Below, in pieces: positions 51,916-59,807 of a stretch of DNA of 64,000 nucleotides (positions are counted from its first letter, which is position 1; each line of letters begins with the position of its first letter). Source of the stretch: Nocardia higoensis (GTDB lineage: Bacteria; Actinomycetota; Actinomycetes; Mycobacteriales; Mycobacteriaceae); NCBI RefSeq assembly GCF_015477835.1, contig NZ_JADLQN010000001.1, positions 248,001-312,000 on the forward strand, in the 5' to 3' direction. Below the pieces are notes generated by a model. That model did no database searches. It was not told the DNA's origin and worked only from the letters and a program-made list of their open reading frames with translations. A program made the translations under genes and the position numbers.

Positions 51916-53523
51916 ATGGCGGAGTTGGTACTCGGTCCGGTGCTGCGGCACGTCGACGCGACGTCCGCGGCCGTGTGGGTGGAGACGGACGCGGCATGCG
52001 ACGTGGAGGTACTGGGCACTCGCACCCGTACCTTCCAGGTCGGCGAACAGCATTTCGCCCTGGTGATCGTGCGCGGGCTCACCCCGCAGACCTCGACGCC
52101 CTACGGAGTCGCCCTCGACGGCACGTCCGTGTGGCCGGAACCGGGTTCGGCGTATCCGCCCTCGACGATCCGCACCCGCCCGGTGGCGACGCTGCTGTTC
52201 GGCTCCTGCCGGGCGGCCAAGGCGACGCCGGGCGCGCTGGCGGCGGACACGATCGGTCCCGACGCGCTCGACGCCTACGCGGTGCGGATGAGGGAACTCC
52301 CCGAGCGCGAATGGCCCGACTGGCTGGTGCTGCTCGGCGATCAGGTCTATGCCGACGAACCGACCCCCCACATCCGGCAGTGGCTGGTCGACCGGCGCGG
52401 GGACGAGGAACCGGTCGGGGAGGTGGTGTCGTTCCGCGAGTACGCCGAGCTCTACCACGAGTCGTGGTCGGACCCGGAGATCCGGTGGCTGATGTCCACC
52501 GTGCCCACCTCGATGATCTTCGACGACCACGACGTGCGCGACGACTGGAACACCTCCGATGTCTGGCGAGCGGAGATGGCGCGCAAACCGTGGTGGCGCA
52601 GGCGGATCCGCGCCGGGCTCGCGTCCTACTGGGTGTATCAGCATCTGGGCAACCCGGAGCCGGACGAACTGGCCGGCGACCCGCTGTACCGGGCCGTCCT
52701 CGAGGCCGACGGCGATGTGCAGACCATGCTGGAGGATTTCGCCGAGGACGCCGACGGGGAGATCGACGGGCGCAAGCCGGTCCGCTGGAGCTATCGCCGC
52801 GATTTCGGCCGGACCAGGCTGCTGATGATCGACACCCGCAACGGCCGCATCCTCGAGGGGCAGCGCCTGATGGTCGGCGACGCGGAGTTCGAGTGGATCG
52901 AGACCAACGCCGCGAACGAGTCGGGCGACCTCGACCACCTGCTCATCGGCTCCTCGCTGCCCTGGCTGATGCCGCCTGTGCTCAGCCACCTGCAATCCTT
53001 GAACGAGCGTGCGGCCGCTCAGCCGGGGTGGCGCGGCAGACTGGGAGAGAAGGTTCGCCAGGGTGCCGACCTCGAACACTGGCCTTCGTTCCGCGCCTCC
53101 TTCGAACGGCTCGCCCGGATCATCCAGCGCGTGGGCACAGGGCCGGACGCGCCCGCCACGATCTGTGTGCTCTCCGGCGACGTGCACCACAGCTACGCCG
53201 CCCGCGCCACCTTCGCGCGACGCACCGACTCCGCGGTGCTGCAATTGGTGTGCTCCCCGGTCCACAACGCCCCGCCGCGGATCTTCCACCTCGCGTTCGC
53301 GTTGTCCTGGGCGAAACCACTCGCGAGCGCGCTGCGCAAGCACGCCGACCGCCGCGGCATCTCGCCCGACCCGGTGCGCTGGGCGAAGGTCAGTGGCCCG
53401 CACTTCGGCAACTCCATCGCCACGCTGCGCGTCAGGGGGCGCAGGGCCCGGTTCGTACTGGAGACGGCGCGGGCGAAACGCGGTCTGGTCCGGGTCGCGG
53501 ATCTGGATCTCGGGTCGGCGTGA
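51916..53523 (+). CDS. PhoD-like metallophosphatase
   Basis: A 535-aa PhoD-like alkaline phosphatase/phosphodiesterase. An N-terminal beta domain (LVLGPVLRHVDATSAAVWVE) precedes the metal-binding core: FGSCRAAK, LVLLGDQVYADE, MIFDDHDVRDDWN, LMIDTRN and VLSGDVHHSYAA. No signal peptide or Tat motif is present, unlike many PhoD proteins, so it is likely cytoplasmic. The ATG at 51916 follows a -10-like TACCGT by 7 bases, pointing to a leaderless start; an ATG at 51898 is less supported. The 3' end overlaps the convergent XRE gene by 92 bp. Confidence 0.88.
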   Translation: MAELVLGPVLRHVDATSAAVWVETDAACDVEVLGTRTRTFQVGEQHFALVIVRGLTPQTSTPYGVALDGTSVWPEPGSAYPPSTIRTRPVATLLFGSCRAAKATPGALAADTIGPDALDAYAVRMRELPEREWPDWLVLLGDQVYADEPTPHIRQWLVDRRGDEEPVGEVVSFREYAELYHESWSDPEIRWLMSTVPTSMIFDDHDVRDDWNTSDVWRAEMARKPWWRRRIRAGLASYWVYQHLGNPEPDELAGDPLYRAVLEADGDVQTMLEDFAEDADGEIDGRKPVRWSYRRDFGRTRLLMIDTRNGRILEGQRLMVGDAEFEWIETNAANESGDLDHLLIGSSLPWLMPPVLSHLQSLNERAAAQPGWRGRLGEKVRQGADLEHWPSFRASFERLARIIQRVGTGPDAPATICVLSGDVHHSYAARATFARRTDSAVLQLVCSPVHNAPPRIFHLAFALSWAKPLASALRKHADRRGISPDPVRWAKVSGPHFGNSIATLRVRGRRARFVLETARAKRGLVRVADLDLGSA

Positions 53524-54259
53524 CCTCCGGCGGGTGCGCCGGAACCAGCGAGTACATCCACCACCGGCGCCGGGGGAAGTCGAATTTCAGGTTGGCCGCG
53601 TACATCTCGCACGGTCGCCCGGTATCGGGGTCGTTGACCGCGACGATGGGCCTGGGGATCTCGCGCGGCGGAACCTCGGTGGTCCACAGTTCGGCCCACT
53701 CCGGTGCGCGCTCGCAGCTGCCGACGAGCTCGGCGATGCGTTCCGGCGGCACCAGCCCCGGACCCATGATCCGGAACGCGTAGACCATCAGATGGGCCTG
53801 TCTGCGCCATTGCGGCAGTGCGGCCCTGGCCGCCGGGTGCAGCATCATCCACTCGATGATGTTGACGCCGGGATCGCAACCGGGGAACCAGCGTGTCCAC
53901 GCCGCGTTCACGGCGAGTACGTCGAATTCCGGCTGTGACTGGAAGCAGGCCGGGTGCGGAATGCTCTGCAACACGGCGAGATCCGCCGGTGTGACCACGC
54001 CTGCTTCGTCATCGAGGGCGGCCGTGAGCCGGGCGGGCAGGGTCAGGCCGACGATGTGATCGCGGATCGTGGGCGGCACCTCGAGCGCGTCGAACAGTGC
54101 GGCGAGCGCGTCCTGGGTCGGTGTGCGCGAGCCCTGCTCGATCTTCTGGATCAGCGCGGGCGAGATGGCCGCCGCCTGTGCCAGGGCGGCTCTGGTCATC
54201 CCGCCTGCCTCCCGGCGTTCGCGGATGTAGCGCGCGATCGTGTGCGAGCCGGTTGCCAC
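53432..54259 (-). CDS. XRE-family regulator with MmyB-like ligand domain
   Basis: A 275-aa regulator. The helix-turn-helix (MTRAALAQAAAISPALIQKI, EQGSRTPTQDALAALFDALE) spans about residues 18-72. The MmyB-like PAS-type ligand domain (about 95-240) has QSQPEFDVLAVNAAWTRWFP, NIIEWMMLHPAARAALPQWR and CEMYAANLKFDFPRRRWWMY. Such proteins sense fatty acyl-like ligands. The GTG at 54259 has AGGTGA just upstream. The C-terminal 30 residues are Pro/Arg-rich and lie antisense to the phosphatase gene, probably dispensable. No clear target gene adjoins. Confidence 0.85.
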   Translation of the reverse strand: MATGSHTIARYIRERREAGGMTRAALAQAAAISPALIQKIEQGSRTPTQDALAALFDALEVPPTIRDHIVGLTLPARLTAALDDEAGVVTPADLAVLQSIPHPACFQSQPEFDVLAVNAAWTRWFPGCDPGVNIIEWMMLHPAARAALPQWRRQAHLMVYAFRIMGPGLVPPERIAELVGSCERAPEWAELWTTEVPPREIPRPIVAVNDPDTGRPCEMYAANLKFDFPRRRWWMYSLVPAHPPEVTPTRDPDPRPGPDRVSPAPSPVRTGPCAP

Positions 54260-54454
54260 TGCTTCACCTGCTCCCGTGGCTGGAAGTGGGACGGATTGGG
54301 ACAGCGACCATGGTTGCCCATCCGCGAACCGATACACAACAATTGATCTTGTCGTCCTGACGAGGACGACACCCGGGGGCGGCGCGGCGGCCACCGGACG
54401 CGCCGGTGCAGGAGGGGCAGGAGGCGCGTCCGACGGACGCCCGCCACATATGGC

Positions 54455-54487
54455 ACACGGGCGGTCGGGATCACCGGCCGCCCGTGT
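54455..54487 (-). terminator. Hairpin terminator of the reductase-like gene
   Basis: A 14-bp stem with one G-T pair (54455-54468 with 54474-54487) and a 5-nt loop, 14 bp after the stop at 54502 on the minus strand. No U-tract. Confidence 0.65.
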
Positions 54488-54501
54488 CCGCAGGTGCGGG
54501 A

Positions 54502-55584
54502 CTACCGGCGCAAGCCCGCCGCCTCGGCAGCCGCGGTCAGCGTGTCGAGGCCGAAGGCGTCGACCGGGCCGAGCGCGCCCGTGCCGAGCAGGCCGCCGTC
54601 GAGCGCGGTCTGCGCACCCCAGGCGAGGATGGCCGCGGTGAAGTCGTAGGGATCGCCGCCGGTGAGAGTCACCGAGGCCAGGACGCGGCCGGAGGCGTCG
54701 GACACTTCGGCGACCGCCCAGGTCCGGGTGCGAGCGCGTGACTCCGGGCCGGGACCGCCGGTCGAGCCCTTGACGATCCGGGCCAGAGCGTTGTCGACGA
54801 GTCGCTTCACCGGTGTCATCCGGGTGAGGGCACCGGTGAGCAGCGTGGTGGCCTGCATGCCGCGAGCGGCTGCCGCGGCGGGCACACCGAGGTAGACACC
54901 GGCCTCCCGCAGACGCGGATAGGAACGGGTCAGCGCGAAGTGCTCCGACCCCGGCACACTCACCCCGGTATGCGGACGGCCGTCGACCTCGAAGGTGTGC
55001 AACCGTGCGCCCATCCGCTCGGCAACGACCCTGCCGCCGCGCAGGGCGAAGCCGGGTTCGAACACCATGCCCGCCATGGAGGCGCGCGTGCCACCGCTGG
55101 TGCCCGGGGCGGCGATGAAGTAACCGATCTCCGCGCGCACGGCCTCGGGGGCCTCGCGCAGTGCCAGCCCCGCGGCGAGATTGCCGGGGACATAATCGAA
55201 TCCGAACGCCGTCAGCAGGCCGGAGCCCGCGGTGCGGGCCCGGTCGTCGTGGTCGAACACGGTGCGGATGAACGGGCCTTCCCCCGTGGAGTCGAAGTAG
55301 TGCGCTCCCGCCGCGACGGCGGCCTCCAACGCGGGGCCGCCGAATCGCAGAAACGGCCCGACGGTCGTCACCAGAACATCGCCCCGGCCCAGCAGGGCGC
55401 GCACCGAGGCGGGATCGGTCACGTCGGCCACCGCGGTCTCCGCACCCCCGATGTCGGCGGCCAACTTCGCCAGCGCGCCGGCGTTGCGTCCGGCCAGGAC
55501 CGGGGTCGCGCCCCGGGCGGTCAGCGCTCGGGCGGTGAGGCGGCCGGTGTACCCGGTGGCCCCGAACAACACGATCTTCGGCAT
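54502..55584 (-). CDS. Saccharopine dehydrogenase-like / trans-acting enoyl reductase family protein
   Basis: A 360-aa NAD(P)-binding protein. The Rossmann motif is VLFGATGYTGRLTARALTAR (residues 4-23), followed by PVLAGRNAGALAKLAADIGG and VTTVGPFLRFGGPALEAAVA. The GGTRASMAGMVFEP and C-terminal GGDPYDFTAAILAWGAQ elements are typical of the mycobacterial trans-acting enoyl reductase / saccharopine reductase-like group. Members there reduce lipid or polyketide enoyl groups. GGTGAGGG precedes the ATG. Single gene ending at a strong hairpin. Substrate unknown. Confidence 0.87.
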   Translation of the reverse strand: MPKIVLFGATGYTGRLTARALTARGATPVLAGRNAGALAKLAADIGGAETAVADVTDPASVRALLGRGDVLVTTVGPFLRFGGPALEAAVAAGAHYFDSTGEGPFIRTVFDHDDRARTAGSGLLTAFGFDYVPGNLAAGLALREAPEAVRAEIGYFIAAPGTSGGTRASMAGMVFEPGFALRGGRVVAERMGARLHTFEVDGRPHTGVSVPGSEHFALTRSYPRLREAGVYLGVPAAAAARGMQATTLLTGALTRMTPVKRLVDNALARIVKGSTGGPGPESRARTRTWAVAEVSDASGRVLASVTLTGGDPYDFTAAILAWGAQTALDGGLLGTGALGPVDAFGLDTLTAAAEAAGLRR

Positions 55585-55714
55585 GGTGCCCTCACCTGTG
55601 TTTCTTCTCGTCGGTCGAACGGAGGACGGAGCGGTCGTAGCCGTCTCCTCCGACCCACCATAGGCAGGCATCGGAAACCCGACCGCTCCTTCGGGCCGCG
55701 AACCGGTACCGGTG

Positions 55715-56041
55715 CTATGTGTGCTCGAACCTGCTGCGCACCAGTTCCATGCGGGTCCGGAGTTCGTCCGCGCTGATCAGGCCGCGTTCGAGCAGTGCGT
55801 GCGCGGTGACGACGGCCGAGCGCGCGCGCACCGGGAATTCGCCGTAGACGGTCTCGCCGAGGACGTCTTCGGCATGCCTGCGTTCGAGATTGTCCAATGC
55901 GCCTCGCCAGGACAGGCATTCGCAGGTCGCCTGCATGCTCGACTCCCACGGGTCGGGCGTGCCATCGAGTTCCGGCAGGGCGGATTCCCGGGTGGCCCCG
56001 GCGGGCAGGGTGCTCAGCAGGACGTCGTAAGGGCTGCTCAC
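55715..56041 (-). CDS. Nitrile hydratase accessory/activator-like protein
   Basis: A 108-aa small protein related to the N-terminal part of nitrile hydratase beta subunits: MQATCECLSWRGALDNLERR, then YGEFPVRARSAVVTAHALLE and LISADELRTRMELVRSRFEH. Similar proteins act as cobalt-insertion or self-subunit-swapping activators (P15K/NhlE-like). It matches the fourth gene's core (57101-57526: CECLAWRGVWNAEERRRREN), so the two are related. The GTG overlaps the alpha subunit's stop (GTGA). Last gene of the four-gene operon. Confidence 0.8.
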   Translation of the reverse strand: MSSPYDVLLSTLPAGATRESALPELDGTPDPWESSMQATCECLSWRGALDNLERRHAEDVLGETVYGEFPVRARSAVVTAHALLERGLISADELRTRMELVRSRFEHT

Positions 56042-56766
56042 GAGCGGACCTCCCGTCGCGTCGCGTCGTCTGTCCGGTGCGGCGGCCGGGTGGCGGTCCA
56101 GTCCACCTGGGGGAGGGCGACGCCGATCATGGTGTCGCGGGTGACGATCGCCGCGAGTTGGTCCTCGGTCCAGCCCTCGGTGCCTTCCGGGCGCATCGGC
56201 ATCACCATGAAGCGGGACTTCTGGTTCGAGTCGTGCACCCGGACCTCGACCTCGGGCGGGAAACGCAGGCCGAACTCGGCGAGCACCTCGCGCGGTCTGC
56301 GGACCATGCGCCTGCGGTAGTTCGGCGTGCGATACCAGTCGGGCGACATGCCGAGCACCGGGCGCGGATAGCACGAACACAGTGTGCAGACAATGACGTT
56401 GTGCACCTGCGGGGTGTTCTCGAGGACGTAGAAATAGGTGTAGTCGCTCGGGGTGCCCGAGCCGGTGGGGTCGCGCCAGTCGATGCCGATCTCCTTGCAG
56501 GTCTCGGTGCCGTCGGCGAGCAGCCGTGACTTGAAGTCCGGGTCGAGCCACGCGCGTGCGACCAGCCGCGACCCACCGTGCGGGCCCACCGCCTCGGCCC
56601 ACTCGGAGAAGCGCCGGTGATCCTCGTGCGAGAACAGGCCCTTCTCGATGGCGAGTTCGCGGATCGCCGTCTCGAGGATCTCGAATTCGCTGATCTCCGC
56701 ACCGGTCTGGATCGGAGCGTGCGCGTCGTGGTCGTGGTCGTGGCTGTGATCGTGCTGATGCGTCAA
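56038..56766 (-). CDS. Nitrile hydratase alpha / thiocyanate hydrolase gamma subunit
   Basis: A 242-aa metal-binding subunit. The claw motif VCTLCSCY (Cys127, Cys130, Ser131, Cys132) has Thr between the first two positions, the cobalt-type form. It continues PRPVLGMSPDWYRTPNYRRR and FMVMPMRPEGTEGW. The Tyr after CSC is nitrile-hydratase-like, whereas thiocyanate hydrolase has Thr there. The usual Trp (CYPWPVLG) is Arg. The start is a TTG at 56766 within TTGA overlapping the previous stop, and the resulting N-terminus is His-rich (MTHQHDHSHDHDHDAH), a possible cobalt-holding leader. It hydrates C-N triple-bond substrates to amides or thiocyanate to carbonyl sulfide. Confidence 0.88.
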   Translation of the reverse strand: MTHQHDHSHDHDHDAHAPIQTGAEISEFEILETAIRELAIEKGLFSHEDHRRFSEWAEAVGPHGGSRLVARAWLDPDFKSRLLADGTETCKEIGIDWRDPTGSGTPSDYTYFYVLENTPQVHNVIVCTLCSCYPRPVLGMSPDWYRTPNYRRRMVRRPREVLAEFGLRFPPEVEVRVHDSNQKSRFMVMPMRPEGTEGWTEDQLAAIVTRDTMIGVALPQVDWTATRPPHRTDDATRREVRS

Positions 56767-57104
56767 GGGGATTCGTCCTCCTCGGTGGGGTCGGTCTCCT
56801 GTGCGGGTTCCAGCCAGCGTTCGGACACTTCGGTCTCGAGGGTGTCCGCGGCACAGCCGGTGTAGTCGGGCCACAGTTCCCTCTGCTGGAACCGGACCAC
56901 GTAGAACGGCTCGAAGCGGCCGTCGTCGCGGCCCCATGCCTCGTCCTCGGGGATGACCCATTCGGGCCGGTACTCCACGACGACGCCGGTGTGGCCGCGG
57001 GTGTAGGCCTGGGTGCGCGTGTGGAACATGCTCGTGGCATCGCGAATGGTCACCCGGTCGCCGATGCCGAATCTCCGGTTCGCCGGTGTCGGCTCCGAGG
57101 TCAT
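56763..57104 (-). CDS. Nitrile hydratase beta C-terminal half (SH3-like) subunit
   Basis: A 113-aa SH3-like barrel equivalent to the C-terminal half of nitrile hydratase beta and to thiocyanate hydrolase alpha: RFGIGDRVTIRDATSMFHTR, THVR-like TRGHTGVVVEY, FYVVRFQQRELWPDYTG and the acidic tail TDPTEEDESP. Separate encoding of the two beta halves marks this as a three-subunit enzyme. The ATG overlaps the previous gene's stop as ATGA; its own stop overlaps the alpha subunit's TTG. Confidence 0.85.
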   Translation of the reverse strand: MTSEPTPANRRFGIGDRVTIRDATSMFHTRTQAYTRGHTGVVVEYRPEWVIPEDEAWGRDDGRFEPFYVVRFQQRELWPDYTGCAADTLETEVSERWLEPAQETDPTEEDESP

Positions 57105-57526
57105 CGGCGCACCCCCGACCTGGCGCGGACCTCGTCGATCTTCGCCGAGAGTTCGTCCGGAGTGATCAGGCCCTTGTCGACGAGCGTCTTGGCCGCGACG
57201 GTGATCCACCTGGCGTAGTAGGGCAGACCGAAGTACTGCGTCGCGCCGAGGTCGTTCTCTCGTCGTCTGCGCTCCTCGGCGTTCCACACCCCGCGCCAGG
57301 CGAGACATTCGCAGGTGACGTAGGTGCTCATCTCCCAGGCTTGTTCCTCCTTCTCCAGGTAGTCGACCGGGAGGTCCGGCTGGCCGCCGACATCGTGCAG
57401 GACGTGCCGCAGGGCGGCGTACATCTCGTTGGAGATCTCGTACGGGGAGTCCAGCGGTTGCCGGACGGCGGGGGCGATGCCGGCGACGCGTTGCTGCAAT
57501 GAATCGAATCCGAGCGGTGCGCTCAT
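57101..57526 (-). CDS. Nitrile hydratase beta N-terminal half subunit
   Basis: A 141-aa helical subunit equivalent to the N-terminal half of nitrile hydratase beta and to thiocyanate hydrolase beta: FDSLQQRVAGIAPAVRQPLD, MYAALRHVLHDVGGQPDLPV, then YFGLPYYARWITVAAKTLVD and LITPDELSAKIDEVRARSG. First gene of the operon; TGGAG precedes the ATG by 4-5 bases. The order N-half, C-half, alpha, activator is the same as in scnB-scnA-scnC thiocyanate hydrolase operons. Upstream 28 bp away on the same strand ends a secreted-protein gene. Confidence 0.85.
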   Translation of the reverse strand: MSAPLGFDSLQQRVAGIAPAVRQPLDSPYEISNEMYAALRHVLHDVGGQPDLPVDYLEKEEQAWEMSTYVTCECLAWRGVWNAEERRRRENDLGATQYFGLPYYARWITVAAKTLVDKGLITPDELSAKIDEVRARSGVRR

Positions 57527-57554
57527 GGGGACTCCACGGATGTCGGTCGGCAGG

Positions 57555-58034
57555 TCAGCCCATCGAGAGACAGCCCTGGAAGGTCTGGAAGTCGCCGGCG
57601 AAGCCCATGCCGCCGGTGCAGGTCGGGGTCGATGTTCCGGTGACTGTCACCGTCGCGCCGGGACCCGCGATGCCGATCGACAGTCCGGGCCGGACACCGG
57701 TGGTGGTCACTGTCGCGCCGGGGCCGAGGGCGATGGCCGCGGGGCCCGACCACGGGGTCGCCGCGGAGGTCGCCACGCCGCCGTTCTGGGCGATGGCCAG
57801 CGACAGGCTGGTCGGACTCGCCTGGGCCGATGCCTCTCCTCCGACTCCATAGGCGGCCGCGGCGCCGCCTGCGGCGCTGGTCGCCGAACATTCGGCGTCC
57901 TGCACGGTGACGGTGACCGCATTCGCGCCCGCCGCCGGGCAGGAAGCGGACTCGGCGGCGGCTTGTGGGGCGGACAGCAGACACAGGGCCGCGAACGGCG
58001 TGGCTGCGAGCAGGGCGGCGGTTCCACGATGCAT
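57555..58034 (-). CDS. Secreted Ala/Gly/Thr-rich protein, unknown
   Basis: A 159-aa exported protein: signal peptide MHRGTAALLAATPFAALCLL with cleavage near APQAAA. The mature part has four Cys and alternating small-residue strands (ANAVTVTVQDAECSATSAAG, IALGPGATVTTTGVRPGLS, TVTVTGTSTPTCTGG) that suggest a compact beta structure. It resembles small secreted proteins of unknown role common in Nocardia and mycobacteria. The start ATG at 58034. It precedes the nitrile hydratase operon by 28 bp and could be co-transcribed, though a functional link is not evident. Confidence 0.75.
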   Translation of the reverse strand: MHRGTAALLAATPFAALCLLSAPQAAAESASCPAAGANAVTVTVQDAECSATSAAGGAAAAYGVGGEASAQASPTSLSLAIAQNGGVATSAATPWSGPAAIALGPGATVTTTGVRPGLSIGIAGPGATVTVTGTSTPTCTGGMGFAGDFQTFQGCLSMG

Positions 58035-58385
58035 GGCTACTCCTCGGCGTGACCAGGAGTGCCGAGGGCAGTGATACAGGCCGTCGTCGCCGGTCACGCG
58101 GTTGTCGGTGCGGTGCTCTGGCGTGGATCTCAGTGGCGGGCCGCCGCTCGTGGCAATGCCGGCGGCGGCACCCAGGTTCTACGCTAGCCCGCATTCGATG
58201 CGTCTTCGATACAGATTCGGTCACGGCTGCGCGACACGCGTGTCGCCGCTGCCGGTCGTTAACACCCGCGAGAACGCCCCTGATACCTCCTTCGATGGGG
58301 GACAACATGATTCGGGACATCTCGATCTCGGTGAGGTTCGTCGGCGCAGGTCCGCGACGCCGGGACGATCGACAGAGGGGTGCAC
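58035..58385. other. Divergent intergenic region, 351 bp
   Basis: No gene seen. It carries the promoters of the secreted protein (minus) and the lipoprotein (plus). Its main feature is the perfect 16-bp palindrome at 58231-58246. Flanking sequence from about 58190 to 58220 is comparatively AT-rich. Confidence 0.5.
58231..58246. promoter_or_regulatory. Perfect 16-bp palindrome
   Basis: GCGACACGCGTGTCGC reads identically on both strands. It lies near the middle of the region between the secreted-protein/nitrile hydratase operon and the lipoprotein gene. Size and symmetry suit a dimeric repressor such as TetR type. Confidence 0.55.
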
Positions 58386-59063
58386 ATGAACGTCAGAATT
58401 CCGGCCCTGGCGACGTTGGCCGTGATAGCCGGTCTGCTCACGGGCTGCGACGGAGACGACGGGCCGATCACGCCGCCGAACAGCGTCGCGGCGCCGACCG
58501 GAGCCTCCCGACCCGGTGGCGCGGAACCCACCGCCGTCGATTCGACGAACGAGCCCGGCGTGCCGACGCAGGCCACCCCGGCTCCGACGCCGGCGGGTGA
58601 TCCCGGTGCCGTGACCGGGCCGGCCGAGACCGCACCGGGGACATCGGAGGGCAGCGGCAACGAAATGTGCCTCGACCCCGACTCCGGCCTGGTCACTTCC
58701 GCGATCGCCGGTCTCGAGCCGACGGCGTCCGGCGAGCCGTGGAGGATTCGGGAGGTGGGTACGGATCCGGTCTCGCAGGGATGCGACGACCTGCTGTCCT
58801 ATGTGGCGGTGGAAGGGTCGGGCATGCACCCGGCTGTGTACTACCTGTTCTTCACCGAGGGCCGCTACCTGGGCACCGGCTCGGACCAGCCCTATGCCTA
58901 TACGAACGTCATCGACAAGGCGCCTCAGACGGTGTCGGTCGAATACCGGTGGCAGCGTGCGGAAGATCCGGGGTGCTGCCCGCAGGGGGGCCCGAATCTG
59001 GTCGTCTACTACCTTTCCGTCGACGGCGTCCTGACGGTCAACGGAGAGTTCCCACCCCGCTGA
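58386..59063 (+). CDS. LppP/LprE-like lipoprotein
   Basis: A 225-aa lipoprotein: signal MNVRIPALATLAVIAGLLTG with lipobox LLTGC (Cys21). A Pro/Thr/Gly-rich flexible linker follows (about 25-95) and then a globular domain with four Cys (MCLDPDSGLVTSAIAGLEPT, SQGCDDLLSYVAV, AVYYLFFTEGRYLGT, DPGCCPQGG, LVVYYLSVDGVLTVNG). The domain pattern matches the LppP/LprE family of mycobacteria, surface lipoproteins of undefined role. AGAGGGG lies five bases before the ATG at 58386. Confidence 0.85.
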   Translation: MNVRIPALATLAVIAGLLTGCDGDDGPITPPNSVAAPTGASRPGGAEPTAVDSTNEPGVPTQATPAPTPAGDPGAVTGPAETAPGTSEGSGNEMCLDPDSGLVTSAIAGLEPTASGEPWRIREVGTDPVSQGCDDLLSYVAVEGSGMHPAVYYLFFTEGRYLGTGSDQPYAYTNVIDKAPQTVSVEYRWQRAEDPGCCPQGGPNLVVYYLSVDGVLTVNGEFPPR

Positions 59064-59165
59064 CGCCGGTGGCGTGTCCTCCATACGATGCAGCACGTTT
59101 GGGTGAGACTGGCGATGGTATGTCCTGTTCGGGTAGATCCATGTGCGCACTTTCAAGGAGGAAAC

Positions 59166-59420
59166 GTGCAGCAGTCAGCGACCGGCGTCTTCCGAGTTCG
59201 ATTCGCCCCATCGATCAGCGCCGAGCCCGGCGGCCTCGCGGGCCCGGCGCCGTCCGACGAGCCCGCCCAATTCGCCAGGGAGTTGAAGGCGGCGGGCGCG
59301 ATGGTCGTCCACGGCGCCTACCCCGACCCGGTCACCATCGGCGCCAGCCGCGCCGCCGCCGCCCGGATCGGGAATCTGTCCTTCGTCGAAGTCGTCGATC
59401 CGTTGGTCGACCCGGACTGA
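59166..59420 (+). CDS. Small hypothetical protein
   Basis: An 84-aa soluble protein, unrecognised: MQQSATGVFRVRFAPSISAE, then QFARELKAAGAMVVHGAYPD and a C-terminal LSFVEVVDPLVDPD. AAGGAGG four bases before the GTG is one of the best RBSs in the window, which supports translation. Single gene between the lipoprotein and the second LuxR-HTH module, in the same direction as the lipoprotein. A role with the module is possible but unsupported. Confidence 0.65.
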   Translation: MQQSATGVFRVRFAPSISAEPGGLAGPAPSDEPAQFARELKAAGAMVVHGAYPDPVTIGASRAAAARIGNLSFVEVVDPLVDPD

Positions 59421-59504
59421 TCCGGCCACGGAGATCAGCCCGCCGGGGCCACACGTCGGTGTGTCCGGCTGCCGGTGGTGGTCATGGCACACGTGGGGAT
59501 CACT

Positions 59505-59807
59505 TCAGAGATCGTCGATTTCGAGATAACCGTCCTGGAGCGCGCGGGCCATCAATGCCGCCTTGGTGGGCGCCGATCGCCCGACGCGGTCGTACTTGCC
59601 CCTGATCCTGGTCAGGTGCGTATTCAGGGTTCCCAGGGCGATGTGCAGATCACGGCAGACTTCGGCCTTGGAATCGCGTGCGATCCAGGCCAGCAGAATC
59701 TCGATCTCACGCGCGCTCAGCGCGGGCGTTCGAGGCAGGTCGGACACCGTTCGTCGCGCGCGTGTCGTCGGCCGCGCGGGCTCGCGTTCCTCGGGGGTCG
59801 ACATCAT
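59505..59807 (-). CDS. Stand-alone LuxR-type HTH protein (module copy 2)
   Basis: A 100-aa protein: a basic N-terminal 28 residues (EEREPARPTTRARRTVSDLP) then a NarL/LuxR HTH (ALSAREIEILLAWIARDSKA, EVCRDLHIALGTLNTHLTRI, RGKYDRVGRSAPTKAALMAR) and the ending LQDGYLEIDDL. It is about 60% identical in the HTH to the protein at 46544-46810. GGAGG lies 10 bases before the ATG at 59807. Divergent from its partner gene (60196) rather than convergent as in copy 1. Confidence 0.85.
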   Translation of the reverse strand: MMSTPEEREPARPTTRARRTVSDLPRTPALSAREIEILLAWIARDSKAEVCRDLHIALGTLNTHLTRIRGKYDRVGRSAPTKAALMARALQDGYLEIDDL

